A DNA stretch of 64,000 nucleotides from Clostridia bacterium (GTDB lineage: Bacteria; Bacillota; Clostridia; Christensenellales; UBA1242). The DNA lies in contig JAEEMI010000025.1 in the NCBI GenBank assembly GCA_016283155.1, forward strand, positions 1-64,000, given 5' to 3'. Both the position numbers and the translations under genes were made by a program. This document shows positions 46,880 to 56,349 of the stretch, piece by piece. Within the stretch, counting starts at the first letter, position 1; every line of letters begins with the position of its first letter. The notes beneath the pieces were generated by a model, which ran no database searches, was not told where the DNA came from, and worked only from the letters and a program-made list of their open reading frames with translations.

Positions 46880-48959
46880 TATCCACACTGATATTTACTT
46901 CTAATTTTACTGGTAAGTTAACCACGCCTTCCATATGACGTTTAACGATTTCGCTAACGACGTTAATTTCTTCAGGTACACAGTCAAACACTAACTCATC
47001 GTGAATTTGTAAAACCATTAAACTCTTCAAACCACGTTCAGTCATTTCGTGATCAATCTTAACCATTGCTTGCTTAATAATATCTGCGGCACTACCTTGC
47101 ATTGGCATATTCATCGCAGCACGCGTAGCAAACGCAACCACATTATTATCTTTTGCATATAACTCGCGAATATAGCGACGGCGACCAAACATTGTTGAAA
47201 TATAACCATTTTGTTTAGCACTGGATACACAAAGATCTAAGAACTCTTTTACCTTGGGAAACGTGCGGAAATAATTCTTAATTACATTAGAAGCTTCATA
47301 CAAGCCGCAGTTTAAATCCTTTGCTAAACCGAAAGATGAAATACCATAGATAATACCAAAGTTCACTGTCTTAGCATCACGACGTCGTTCCGGATCTCCA
47401 AACATTTTTAAAGCCGTTTCGCGATGAATATCGACACCACGATTAAAAGCATCAATTAACCCCGGTTCACCAGATAAAGCTGCCAACAAACGTAATTCAA
47501 TTTGCGAATAATCTGCCGATAAAATTTTGCCATTGGGAAAACGCGAAACAAAAATTTGGCGAAAACGATCACTATCAACTTTACGTTGTGGAATATTCTG
47601 TAAATTTGGTTCACTAGATGACAAACGACCTGTGGCTGTCTTGTCAATGTTAAATGTGGTATGAATCAGCCCTTCTAAATCGACAGCATTACCATAACCG
47701 CGCACATAAGTTGAATACAATTTATATTTGCCACGATATTCCAAGACCTTAGCCGCTAAAGGCACGGTAGGTGCTAAACGCGTTAAAACTTCTTCATTAG
47801 TCGAATAGCGAGTTTTGGTTTTAGTCTTTTTATTTAAGGTAACACCTAATTTACGTTGCAAAACATCAATCAACTCCTGTGATGATTTAATGTTAAATGT
47901 TTCACCTGCTAATTCGAAAATTTCAGATTCTAAAGTTGCAATATCTTTTTCTAAAGCGGTACCTAAAGCATCTAAAGCCACCATATCGACTTTAACACCA
48001 TTAGCTGACATTTTATGTAAAACAGGTACCACCGCATCATCGATAGTTTTACTTTCGTCTTTTACATCAGCAAACAAAGGTGCAATTGGCTGCACTACGG
48101 TCGAACCACTAACCCAAAGATTACGACGTAATAAACTTTTAAAACCTGCCTTTTCAAATTTATGTTTAACATTATCATCAAATGGAAAAATGAATGGACA
48201 ATCTTTTAATGCAAAGTTAATTGGCACTTGACAATTAATTTCTGCCAATTTTTTCGATAATTTAACCATTGCGACACTATCGTTAACTTTCTTGTTAACA
48301 CCAGCTTCAATTACGGCTTCAACGGAACCATAATTTTGGACTAATGTTACCGCAGTTTTTTCGCCAACACCAGTAGCACCTGGAATATTATCACTCTTAT
48401 CACCCATTAATGCTTTAACATCAATTAACTGACGTGGTGATAATCCATATTCTTTTTGAATTCTATCAACCGTCCATACGTCCAAGTTTGTAACACCAGT
48501 TTTAGTTAAATGTAATTCAACATTGGGAGCAACTAATTGTAATCCATCACGATCCGCCGTTAAATTAATCACGTTAACATTTTTAGCTTGTCTCGCAATT
48601 GTACCAATAATATCATCAGCCTCATAGCCAGGACATTGATAGATTTTAACTTGCATTGTTTTTAAGATGTCTTTTAACTGGTCAAATTGCACCGCTAAAT
48701 CTTCAGGCATTTTGTGACGATTAGCCTTATATCCTTGAAACATTTGGTGACGGAAAGTCGGTTGCCTCATATCAAAAGCAACACAAACATATTTTACTTT
48801 TAAATCAGTTGCGGCTTTAATAAACATATTTAAAAATCCATAAACCGCATTTGTCGGTATTCCACCGAAACTTAGTTCTCCAACATCGCCACGCCCGCCG
48901 AAAGCATAATACGCACGATTCAGTAAACTGTTACCATCAATGACTAAAAATTTATCCAC
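46869..48959 (-). CDS. polA: DNA polymerase I: 5' nuclease + polymerase, no 3'-5' exonuclease-like domain (GTG start)
   Basis: 5' nuclease motifs (GYEADDIIGT, MGDKSDNIPGATGVGEKTA), pol motifs (SADYSQIELRLLAALS, RDAKTVNFGIIYG, QIHDELVFD); 696 aa. Confidence 0.95.
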   Translation of the reverse strand: MDKFLVIDGNSLLNRAYYAFGGRGDVGELSFGGIPTNAVYGFLNMFIKAATDLKVKYVCVAFDMRQPTFRHQMFQGYKANRHKMPEDLAVQFDQLKDILKTMQVKIYQCPGYEADDIIGTIARQAKNVNVINLTADRDGLQLVAPNVELHLTKTGVTNLDVWTVDRIQKEYGLSPRQLIDVKALMGDKSDNIPGATGVGEKTAVTLVQNYGSVEAVIEAGVNKKVNDSVAMVKLSKKLAEINCQVPINFALKDCPFIFPFDDNVKHKFEKAGFKSLLRRNLWVSGSTVVQPIAPLFADVKDESKTIDDAVVPVLHKMSANGVKVDMVALDALGTALEKDIATLESEIFELAGETFNIKSSQELIDVLQRKLGVTLNKKTKTKTRYSTNEEVLTRLAPTVPLAAKVLEYRGKYKLYSTYVRGYGNAVDLEGLIHTTFNIDKTATGRLSSSEPNLQNIPQRKVDSDRFRQIFVSRFPNGKILSADYSQIELRLLAALSGEPGLIDAFNRGVDIHRETALKMFGDPERRRDAKTVNFGIIYGISSFGLAKDLNCGLYEASNVIKNYFRTFPKVKEFLDLCVSSAKQNGYISTMFGRRRYIRELYAKDNNVVAFATRAAMNMPMQGSAADIIKQAMVKIDHEMTERGLKSLMVLQIHDELVFDCVPEEINVVSEIVKRHMEGVVNLPVKLEVNISVDTTL

Positions 48960-48965
48960 AAATTA

Positions 48966-48971
48966 ATTATA
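48966..48971 (-). promoter_or_regulatory. Predicted polA -10 TATAAT, 6 nt before GTG
   Basis: Strong -10; -35 weak. Confidence 0.45.
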
Positions 48972-48977
48972 ACATAA

Positions 48978-49352
48978 TTAAGCAACTTCAACATCTTTAT
49001 TTCGTAAACGTAAAATTACCGCTGAAATCAGACCAATCAACGTTTGGAAGACCAAATCGCTGAAAGTGTTCAACCCTAAATTCAAATTACCATCAACCAA
49101 TGCAAAAATTAAAAATGTTAAAACCATATACAACAGACCGACCAAAGCACCAAACAACCAACCTTTACTTTTGGCAGGTTTAATAGCAATCGCAACAGCC
49201 ATAAAGATACAAACGACTTTCACAATTTGCATCACTGGCGAAATCACATTGTTGTTTAATCCGGTCAGTTGCAAAATTAATGCAAAACCTAAAATAAAAA
49301 GAAGTGTTGCAATTACTGCACACAACACTCCTTTACAAATACTTTTAATCAT
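48978..49352 (-). CDS. TIGR04086-like small integral membrane protein
   Basis: About 125 aa, four hydrophobic segments; position next to rpmA. Confidence 0.6.
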   Translation of the reverse strand: MIKSICKGVLCAVIATLLFILGFALILQLTGLNNNVISPVMQIVKVVCIFMAVAIAIKPAKSKGWLFGALVGLLYMVLTFLIFALVDGNLNLGLNTFSDLVFQTLIGLISAVILRLRNKDVEVA

Positions 49353-49380
49353 AGCCAAATATATGGCTAAAACCCGTTAA

Positions 49381-49629
49381 TTATTCTACTGAACAGAATT
49401 TTTTGTTATTAGCTTTACGTGTGAACTTAACTGTTCCTTCTTTTAAAGCAAACAAAGTATGATCGTGTCCACAACCAACATTGTCACCTGGTTTTACATC
49501 AGTACCGCGTTGACGCACAATAATTGCGCCTGCCTTAGCCATTTGACCATCGGCAATTTTTACGCCTAAACGTTTTGAATTACTATCTCTTCCATTGGCG
49601 GTTGAGCCGCCACCTTTATGGTGTGCCAT
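49381..49629 (-). CDS. rpmA: 50S ribosomal protein L27, no N-terminal extension
   Basis: [43 protein letters not shown]. Confidence 0.98.
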   Translation of the reverse strand: MAHHKGGGSTANGRDSNSKRLGVKIADGQMAKAGAIIVRQRGTDVKPGDNVGCGHDHTLFALKEGTVKFTRKANNKKFCSVE

Positions 49630-49631
49630 TC

Positions 49632-49922
49632 TTAGTTACTTCCTCCAATTTTAATTTTTGTATAAGGTTGACGATGTCCGTATTTTTTACGTACGTTATT
49701 TTTTGGTTTATATTTAAAACCATTAATTTTGTCACCTTTACCGTGTTCCACGATGGTGGCAGTTACTTTTCCTGGTTTGGTATCAATTTTACCATTGTCA
49801 TAAGACATCACAGTTGCAACTTCAACTTTGTCGCCAACGTTGCCGTCGATCTTTTCGACCACGACTTCATCGCCTGGTTGAACGTGATATTGTTTGCCAC
49901 CTTGCATAATGATTGCGTTCAT
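49632..49922 (-). CDS. rplU: 50S ribosomal protein L21; likely start [12 protein letters not shown] at 49922
   Basis: [29 protein letters not shown]...[13 protein letters not shown]. Confidence 0.97.
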   Translation of the reverse strand: MNAIIMQGGKQYHVQPGDEVVVEKIDGNVGDKVEVATVMSYDNGKIDTKPGKVTATIVEHGKGDKINGFKYKPKNNVRKKYGHRQPYTKIKIGGSN

Positions 49923-49929
49923 AACGTCT

Positions 49930-49958
49930 ATGATAAAATAATTTCCTGCTTTTGTCAA
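49930..49958 (-). promoter_or_regulatory. Predicted rplU promoter, TTGACA-17-TATCAT, 7 nt before ATG
   Basis: -10 49930-49935, -35 49953-49958. Confidence 0.7.
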
Positions 49959-49983
49959 TCATTAATTAACACTGTTACAACAT

Positions 49984-50721
49984 TCAAATAACATCTTTAC
50001 CAAACGACATATATGTTCTCATTTCACGTAATACCTTTTGTTCGATTCGACTAACTTGTACCTGTGAAAGCTGTAAACAGCGTGCAACTTCACTTTGTGT
50101 TGCATTACGATAATACCTCAACAAAATCACTTGCCGTTCACGTGTTGGCAATTTTGCTAACATATTTTTAATCATTACGTGGTCAAGAAATGCACTGTCA
50201 TCACTAGCCACAAATTTATCAGCCAAACAAATTGTTTCATCATTGTCGTCGTTGTTTACATTACAAGCAAATAATGGCACTGGTAAATGCGATGCTTCCA
50301 TCGCAAAAATTACTTCTTCTTTTGTCACACCAAATTCTGTTGCAATTTCATCCACAGTTGGTGGTTCTATATCACCACTTTTTAATAATAAATATTTTTT
50401 AATTTTAACATACAAAGTCTTAACTGAACGACTAACTTTAATTGCACCATCATCACGTAAAAAACGTTTAATTTCACCAATAATTAACGGCGTAGCATAC
50501 GTGGTAAATTTTACTTGATACTTAGGATCAAACTTATTAATTGCTTTAACAAAGCCTAAACAACCCAATTGATATAAATCATCATATTCTACTCCCTTAC
50601 CAAGATATCTTTTCAACAAGGATTTAATTAGCGGTTGGTTTTGTTGAACCAATAAGTTTTTAGCTTGTTCATCGCCACCTTTGGCACGTAAGACCAAATC
50701 AATAATTGTATCTTTTTGCAT
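49984..50721 (-). CDS. sigF: Sporulation sigma factor SigF-like
   Basis: Sigma-70 regions 2-4 (YDDLYQLGCLGFVKAINKFDPKYQVKFTTYATPLIIGEIKRFLRDDG...ATQSEVARCLQLSQVQVSRIE) downstream of spoIIAB. Confidence 0.92.
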   Translation of the reverse strand: MQKDTIIDLVLRAKGGDEQAKNLLVQQNQPLIKSLLKRYLGKGVEYDDLYQLGCLGFVKAINKFDPKYQVKFTTYATPLIIGEIKRFLRDDGAIKVSRSVKTLYVKIKKYLLLKSGDIEPPTVDEIATEFGVTKEEVIFAMEASHLPVPLFACNVNNDDNDETICLADKFVASDDSAFLDHVMIKNMLAKLPTRERQVILLRYYRNATQSEVARCLQLSQVQVSRIEQKVLREMRTYMSFGKDVI

Positions 50722-50726
50722 CGGGG

Positions 50727-51188
50727 TTATTCCCCGCTGACTTGTGCTTTTTCCTTTGTAAAATGTTTTCGCATTGTTACCACTGTTCCGCCTCCATTGC
50801 GATTATTGACCGAAATTGAATCCATAAAACTCTGCATTACCGTAAAACCCATACCACTACGTTCATTATCAGGTTCAGTCGTATAAAATGGTTCCATTGC
50901 CTGTTTGATGTTAGAAATTCCCACACCACAATCACTGATTGTAACTTCTAACATCTGTGGAAACAATTTACATTCAATCGTAATTAAGTCATCTTTACTT
51001 TGTCGCTTTTGATATGCGTGCACAACACAATTAGTTACGGCCTCGCTAACCGCCGTCTTAATATCACTTACCTCATCAATGGTAGGATTTAACCCAACAC
51101 AAAAAGCTGCCACAACTGCACGTGCAAAAGATTCGTTTTCACTCTTGGCAGGAATTTGCATCGACATTGTATTGATTATTTCATTCAT
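50727..51188 (-). CDS. spoIIAB: Anti-sigma F factor SpoIIAB
   Basis: HATPase: DIKTAVSEAVTNCVVHAYQ, ISDCGVGI, RSGMGFTVMQSFMD. Confidence 0.95.
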   Translation of the reverse strand: MNEIINTMSMQIPAKSENESFARAVVAAFCVGLNPTIDEVSDIKTAVSEAVTNCVVHAYQKRQSKDDLITIECKLFPQMLEVTISDCGVGISNIKQAMEPFYTTEPDNERSGMGFTVMQSFMDSISVNNRNGGGTVVTMRKHFTKEKAQVSGE

Positions 51189-51505
51189 AAATTCGCCCCC
51201 TTTAATTTTGGCATAATTTGATATAACCCAGTCATTTGAAAAATACGCTCCGCCTGTATAGACGGATTGGCAATATAAATTGGCACACCACGATCTTTCA
51301 TCTTTTTATAGCGTCCCAACAATACACCGATTCCAGTTGAGTCCATAAATGATAAATTTGCCAAATCAATAACAATTCGATTGGCTTTAGCATTTAACAT
51401 TACTTGCTCTAATGCTAAACGTGTGTATTCCGCCGTCTTTTCATCTAGTTCACCATTTAACGAAATGTACAGCACATTATGGTGTGTCCGTGTTAAAACA
51501 TTCAT
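51185..51505 (-). CDS. spoIIAA: Anti-sigma F factor antagonist SpoIIAA (STAS)
   Basis: IDLANLSFMDSTGIGVLLGRYKKM; AAAGGAGG upstream of MNVLTRTHH. Confidence 0.93.
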   Translation of the reverse strand: MNVLTRTHHNVLYISLNGELDEKTAEYTRLALEQVMLNAKANRIVIDLANLSFMDSTGIGVLLGRYKKMKDRGVPIYIANPSIQAERIFQMTGLYQIMPKLKGANL

Positions 51506-51562
51506 TGCTCCTCCTTTATGTATCAAGCATAAAGAAAATGTAATGTTAAATAATGACGGATT

Positions 51563-51652
51563 TTATTTTTTTATTAAGAAAATTGTCGTAATGACAGTAA
51601 CGATTACAAAACCAATTCCGACACAAACATCAACCAACAAACAATCAAGCAA
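51563..51652 (-). CDS. Candidate 29-aa small membrane protein (TTG start)
   Basis: MLDCLLVDVCVGIGFVIVTVITTIFLIKK, GGAG 7 nt before TTG, overlaps the asd stop in another frame. Confidence 0.35.
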   Translation of the reverse strand: MLDCLLVDVCVGIGFVIVTVITTIFLIKK

Positions 51653-52571
51653 GTAACGACTCCATAATTTGGATGGCATTAGTAGCGGCACCTTTGCGTA
51701 AATTATCACTGACTGTCCATAGATTAATTGTGTTGCGATGTGACGCATCTAAACGCACACGACCAACGTAGACTTCATCGTGCCCTGATACTTGAGTCGG
51801 TACAGCGTAATCATCGCAATAAACCACACTTGGCGCTTGCGATAAAATTTGTTTTACACGTACCAAATCAGGACGATGATAAAATTCAACGTTAATCGCA
51901 ACACAATGACAATTTGCAACCGGAACACGGACCGCGGTAGCCGAAATTTCAATTTCATTACGTCCTAAAATTTTCCGTGTTTCTTTAATCATTTTGTTTT
52001 CCTCTTTTGTATTGCCATCTGGCATTCGTACGTCAATATCTGGTAAAACATTATTTACAATAGAATATTTAAAGCTGGGATTACGACCTGCACCGCTGAT
52101 TGCTTGATATGTTGAATAAACAATACGTTTAATTTTATAAACACGATCTAATGGTGCTAATGCCACCACAGCGCCAATTGTGGAACAATTTGGGTTTGCA
52201 ATCAGCTTACTTTCTCCGATACTGGATAAATTAATTTCTGGTACAACTAAAGGCACTTCTGGTTGCATTCGAAAAAAACTACTATTATCAATGACAGTAG
52301 TTCCCGCTGCTACAAACCTGGGGACCCATTCACGTGCAACATCAGCGCCAGCCGCAAACAATGCATAGTCAGCTTTAATTTCTGCAACACGTGTTGTCGT
52401 TAAAGTTTCAATTATATATTCCTCGCCATTGATTATCAGCTTTTCGCCTGCGTGATTTTGACTGGCGAATAGAAAATATTCACCGTTGATGTGACGTTCA
52501 TTTAAAACCTGTAACATTGTTTGTCCGACGAAACCAGTCACACCAATCACAGCAATTTTAGTTGTTTTCAT
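51645..52571 (-). CDS. asd: Aspartate-semialdehyde dehydrogenase
   Basis: IAVIGVTGFVGQTMLQVL, NPNCSTIGAVVALAPL, STYQAISGAGR. Confidence 0.96.
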   Translation of the reverse strand: MKTTKIAVIGVTGFVGQTMLQVLNERHINGEYFLFASQNHAGEKLIINGEEYIIETLTTTRVAEIKADYALFAAGADVAREWVPRFVAAGTTVIDNSSFFRMQPEVPLVVPEINLSSIGESKLIANPNCSTIGAVVALAPLDRVYKIKRIVYSTYQAISGAGRNPSFKYSIVNNVLPDIDVRMPDGNTKEENKMIKETRKILGRNEIEISATAVRVPVANCHCVAINVEFYHRPDLVRVKQILSQAPSVVYCDDYAVPTQVSGHDEVYVGRVRLDASHRNTINLWTVSDNLRKGAATNAIQIMESLLA

Positions 52572-52616
52572 AGCATTTATATATTAAAATATGTTTAAAC
52601 TTGTGATGGGGGAAAT

Positions 52617-54149
52617 ATGTTGTTTAGCTATGAAATGAAAAAAATTTGGCGACGCGTTTCACCACTTATTGTTCTAATTACCTTGTCGGCGACAGTGATT
52701 ATTACATTGATTTTAACAATGGTATTACCCTTTAAAATTAGTTACACACCAATTGAATATAAAAATGTTGATACTGCTTATGCCGCACTTGAAACCAAAA
52801 TTCAAAATTGGAACACGACAAATATCCGTGAACAATTTTCTATTGCTTTTGATACTTTTTACAATGACTACGAAATTATGAATGCTAGTACCTTATATGA
52901 TACAGATCATATTGTGGATAAATATCACGAAGCCCAAACAACTTTTAATCAATTTTATTTAGATTATTATCTTCATCCGACTTACGGAATTTATAGTCAC
53001 TATGCTGATTATTTATTAGTGCGTAGCGAATACAATGAAAAATTTAGCGAGATATTATCTACACTTAATGAATTTTTTACTAATAATTATTCTGACAGAA
53101 ATGACATCGTTCGCAATTTAAGTTCTACTAATCCAACTTGGGAAGACGCCAGTCTAAAAACAATTTTAGAAAATCTCTTTTATGTACAAAAAATTAAATC
53201 TGAAGATTTAGCCGAGTTGAAAGCATTTTTCAACACCCACCCTGCTGGTCAGGTTGGTTATGATTATACTGATGCTTATGACTATGCGATTAACCGTTTC
53301 TATATAGCGGTAAATACGGGTTCAACTTATGTTGGTAAATTGTCACAATATGCGGGATTTGAAGATTACCGGGACACTATGACGTCTACGCGTGCTTGTA
53401 ATTTGGCTGAATACCGTATAGAACACGCTGACGAAGACTTTGCAATTCCATTTGAATTTGGAAACATCTACAATAATTCCAATCAAATTAGTTTGTTCGA
53501 TTTTGTATTTACTAATTTAGAAATGGCGATGATTCCAATTTCATTATTGGTAATGGTTTGGGCAGCGTGCACCTTCTTTACTGATAATAATCAAAATACT
53601 TTAATTACACCAGTTACTGCAGGCAAACATCGTTCAACAATTATTCTAACAAAGACCGCTGTAATTTTACTTTTAATGGTAATGTCCCTACTAATCCTAA
53701 CAGGCATTTATATCACAATTGGTTTATTATTTTTCCGTGCATACGTCAGTCCGGATATTTTATTCTTGTTTAATGGTACTACACCAATAGCAATGTCATC
53801 CGCCAATTATTTTGCCGTTTACTTTCTCAATCTGGTTTTCAAATTATTACCGTTGATCGCACTTTGTGGGTTATTCTCATTTATTAAAAGCCGACCTTTT
53901 GTTATTGTTGGTTTCACCGCCTTGATTTACGTTGGAATCATACTTTGTAATCAACTTTTAGGTTGGTTCTGGTTCTATCAATTTGTTCCATTAATGGGTT
54001 TAGATCCAATGCGCTATTTTGGTGCTAAATTACTCTTTGCTCCAATGCCAAGCACTTATAACCTGTGGTATACATTTCCCATTGTCGTGTGTGGTACCGC
54101 AGCAATGTACTGGACATTGATTCATATTTTCCGTCATCACGATTTCTAA
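52617..54149 (+). CDS. Multi-pass membrane protein resembling an ABC-2 type permease (no ATPase adjacent)
   Basis: N-terminal TM, about 260-aa extracytoplasmic region, C-terminal TM cluster; GGGGG SD. Confidence 0.6.
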   Translation: MLFSYEMKKIWRRVSPLIVLITLSATVIITLILTMVLPFKISYTPIEYKNVDTAYAALETKIQNWNTTNIREQFSIAFDTFYNDYEIMNASTLYDTDHIVDKYHEAQTTFNQFYLDYYLHPTYGIYSHYADYLLVRSEYNEKFSEILSTLNEFFTNNYSDRNDIVRNLSSTNPTWEDASLKTILENLFYVQKIKSEDLAELKAFFNTHPAGQVGYDYTDAYDYAINRFYIAVNTGSTYVGKLSQYAGFEDYRDTMTSTRACNLAEYRIEHADEDFAIPFEFGNIYNNSNQISLFDFVFTNLEMAMIPISLLVMVWAACTFFTDNNQNTLITPVTAGKHRSTIILTKTAVILLLMVMSLLILTGIYITIGLLFFRAYVSPDILFLFNGTTPIAMSSANYFAVYFLNLVFKLLPLIALCGLFSFIKSRPFVIVGFTALIYVGIILCNQLLGWFWFYQFVPLMGLDPMRYFGAKLLFAPMPSTYNLWYTFPIVVCGTAAMYWTLIHIFRHHDF

Positions 54150-54179
54150 TTGCCAAGATAAAACCAGTCACATTATAAT
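54150..54179 (+). promoter_or_regulatory. Predicted rnhA promoter, TTGCCA-18-TATAAT, 6 nt before ATG
   Basis: -35 54150-54155, -10 54174-54179, ATG 54186. Confidence 0.6.
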
Positions 54180-54185
54180 AAACCA

Positions 54186-54629
54186 ATGGAAAATACCATC
54201 GCAGTTTATACAGACGGTGCTTGTAGTGGCAATCCCGGACCAGGCGGTTGGGGTTCTGTATTACTTTACCAAGGCAAAGAAAAAGAGTTGTCTGGATATG
54301 ATGCCAACACAACCAACAACCGAATGGAATTAACCGCAGTAATTCAAGGTTTATCTGCGCTTAAAACTACCACATTACCAGTTACACTTTATACTGACAG
54401 TAAATATATTGTTGATGCAATCAATCAACATTGGTTAGAGAACTGGCAAACAAAAGGTTGGCAAAATACTGCCAAGAAACCTGTAGCCAACCGTGACCTT
54501 TGGGAACAAATTATTAAATTAAACCAAATTTATCATCCCACCTACGTATGGGTTAAGGGACACAGCACCAATGCCTATAATAATCGTTGTGATGCTTTGG
54601 CAGTTCAAGCCATTCAAGATCATAAATAA
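54186..54629 (+). CDS. rnhA: Ribonuclease HI
   Basis: IAVYTDGACSGNPGPGGWG...TNNRMELTAVIQGL...LYTDSKYIVDAI...VKGHSTNAYNNRCDALA. Confidence 0.97.
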   Translation: MENTIAVYTDGACSGNPGPGGWGSVLLYQGKEKELSGYDANTTNNRMELTAVIQGLSALKTTTLPVTLYTDSKYIVDAINQHWLENWQTKGWQNTAKKPVANRDLWEQIIKLNQIYHPTYVWVKGHSTNAYNNRCDALAVQAIQDHK

Positions 54630-54635
54630 TATAAC

Positions 54636-55262
54636 TCATTCAACTTTATTGTCTTTTTCCCAGCGACCTTTTTCCGTTGTACCATCAGCATATAAATAAA
54701 CGCCTTGACCATTTTTTTGATTATTTTTCCATTCACCAACGAATTGTTCACCATTAGCAAAAACTTGACGCCCTTTACCACTACGCTGGTCATTGGCCCA
54801 ACCACCTTCGTAACCGTTACCATCACCATAATTAAGTACGCCTTGTCCTTGACGTTTACCGTTTACCCAATCGCCAGCATAGCGGCCACCATCAGCATAA
54901 ATCAATACGCCTTTACCATTTTGATGTCCATTTTGAAAGTCGCCCTGATAAATATTACCATTATGGTAACGATACGTTCCTTTACCGTGAAATTGGTTAT
55001 CAACCACTTCCCCTTCATATTGGTCATCATTTTTAAAACGATACGCAACTTTTCCTTGTAAAATGTCATTTTCCCAATTAGCTACCATTACATCACCATT
55101 GGTAAAATAATAGATACCTCGTCCGTGTCGATGATCACCGTGGAATTGACCTTCATAGCGTGCACCACTTTTGTATGTATAAGCTCCGATACCTTCTTTT
55201 TTATTATTTTCAATTTGACCCGCATAGGTATCACCATTAGGATAATTAATAACCTTTTCCAT
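54636..55262 (-). CDS. MORN-repeat protein (about 9 repeats)
   Basis: Y.nG..Y.G....g...G.G...Y every about 23 aa. Confidence 0.93.
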   Translation of the reverse strand: MEKVINYPNGDTYAGQIENNKKEGIGAYTYKSGARYEGQFHGDHRHGRGIYYFTNGDVMVANWENDILQGKVAYRFKNDDQYEGEVVDNQFHGKGTYRYHNGNIYQGDFQNGHQNGKGVLIYADGGRYAGDWVNGKRQGQGVLNYGDGNGYEGGWANDQRSGKGRQVFANGEQFVGEWKNNQKNGQGVYLYADGTTEKGRWEKDNKVE

Positions 55263-56343
55263 TTTCTTCTCCTTCATCAGTATAAGGACTAGTTGGTCGT
55301 AGCGGTAACGATGTTAAAGGTGTTAACTCTCCGTTTGATTGTGAAACACTATAAAAATAGATTGGTTTCGCTGTACCTTCAACGACTTCAGGGGTAATTG
55401 TAATCCGTTTTAAATTCTTTTCATTTGGAATATCAAACATAATGCGCGTCATAAAACGTTCACAAATTGTACGTAAACCACGCGCACCAGTTTGTAACTT
55501 CTCAGCCATTTCTGCAATCTTATCAATACTTGCTTCATTAAATTCAATTTCCACCTGTTCCACATCGAGCATCTTTTTATATTGTGAAATTAATGAATTT
55601 TTGGGTTTAACCAAAGCTTCTTTCAAGGCAGCCCGATTTAAAGCCTCCAAAACAACAACGACAGGAAAACGACCACAGAATTCAGGAATCATACCGAACG
55701 TGGCGAAGTCTTCTGCAACAACCTGTTTTAAAATCTCAAAATCACTTAATAAGATTGTATCACGTTCACCCATACGTGTACGAATAATACCTGGTAAATC
55801 AACAAATGCTCCACCGCAAATAAATAAGATGTTATTAGTATCCATCTTAACGGTTTGCCCTTTGTATTCAACCTCGGCGATGGTACCCTCAACGATTTTC
55901 AACATAATTTGTTGAATACTTTCACCTTTCATTCGGTTAACACCAGTTACCAACTTATCAATTTCATCCAAGAAAACAATACCCATTTCAGCAGCTCGTA
56001 CATCGCCATTGGTTTTATCCAGCAACTTAACTAACATCTTATTAATTTCTTCACCGACATTATCCGATGCGACAATTGCGGTTGCATCTGCCACAACAAA
56101 AGTTGTATTTAAAATTTTAGCCAACGAAGTAACTTGCAAAGTTTTACCAGAACCTGTTGGTCCCAGCATCATTACGTTACTTTTCTTAACTTCAACGCCA
56201 TCGCTTTCGCCCGCCTGTGCAAATTTAACGCGTTTGTAATGGTTGTAAACCGCCACAGCCAAAACACGTTTCGCGTCATCTTGCCCGATAACATATTCAT
56301 CGAGTTTGGCAACAATTTCAGCGGGAGTAAAAAGATTAATCAC
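55246..56343 (-). CDS. ClpX-like AAA+ ATPase lacking zinc-binding domain and canonical pore/ClpP loops (GTG start)
   Basis: EYVIGQDDAKRVLAVAVYNHYKR, GPTGSGKT, GIVFLDEIDKL, NILFICGGAF, GMIPEFCGRFPVVV, GARGLRTICE; GYVG position reads SDNVGE. Confidence 0.9.
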   Translation of the reverse strand: MINLFTPAEIVAKLDEYVIGQDDAKRVLAVAVYNHYKRVKFAQAGESDGVEVKKSNVMMLGPTGSGKTLQVTSLAKILNTTFVVADATAIVASDNVGEEINKMLVKLLDKTNGDVRAAEMGIVFLDEIDKLVTGVNRMKGESIQQIMLKIVEGTIAEVEYKGQTVKMDTNNILFICGGAFVDLPGIIRTRMGERDTILLSDFEILKQVVAEDFATFGMIPEFCGRFPVVVVLEALNRAALKEALVKPKNSLISQYKKMLDVEQVEIEFNEASIDKIAEMAEKLQTGARGLRTICERFMTRIMFDIPNEKNLKRITITPEVVEGTAKPIYFYSVSQSNGELTPLTSLPLRPTSPYTDEGEENGKGY

Positions 56344-56349
56344 AATATA

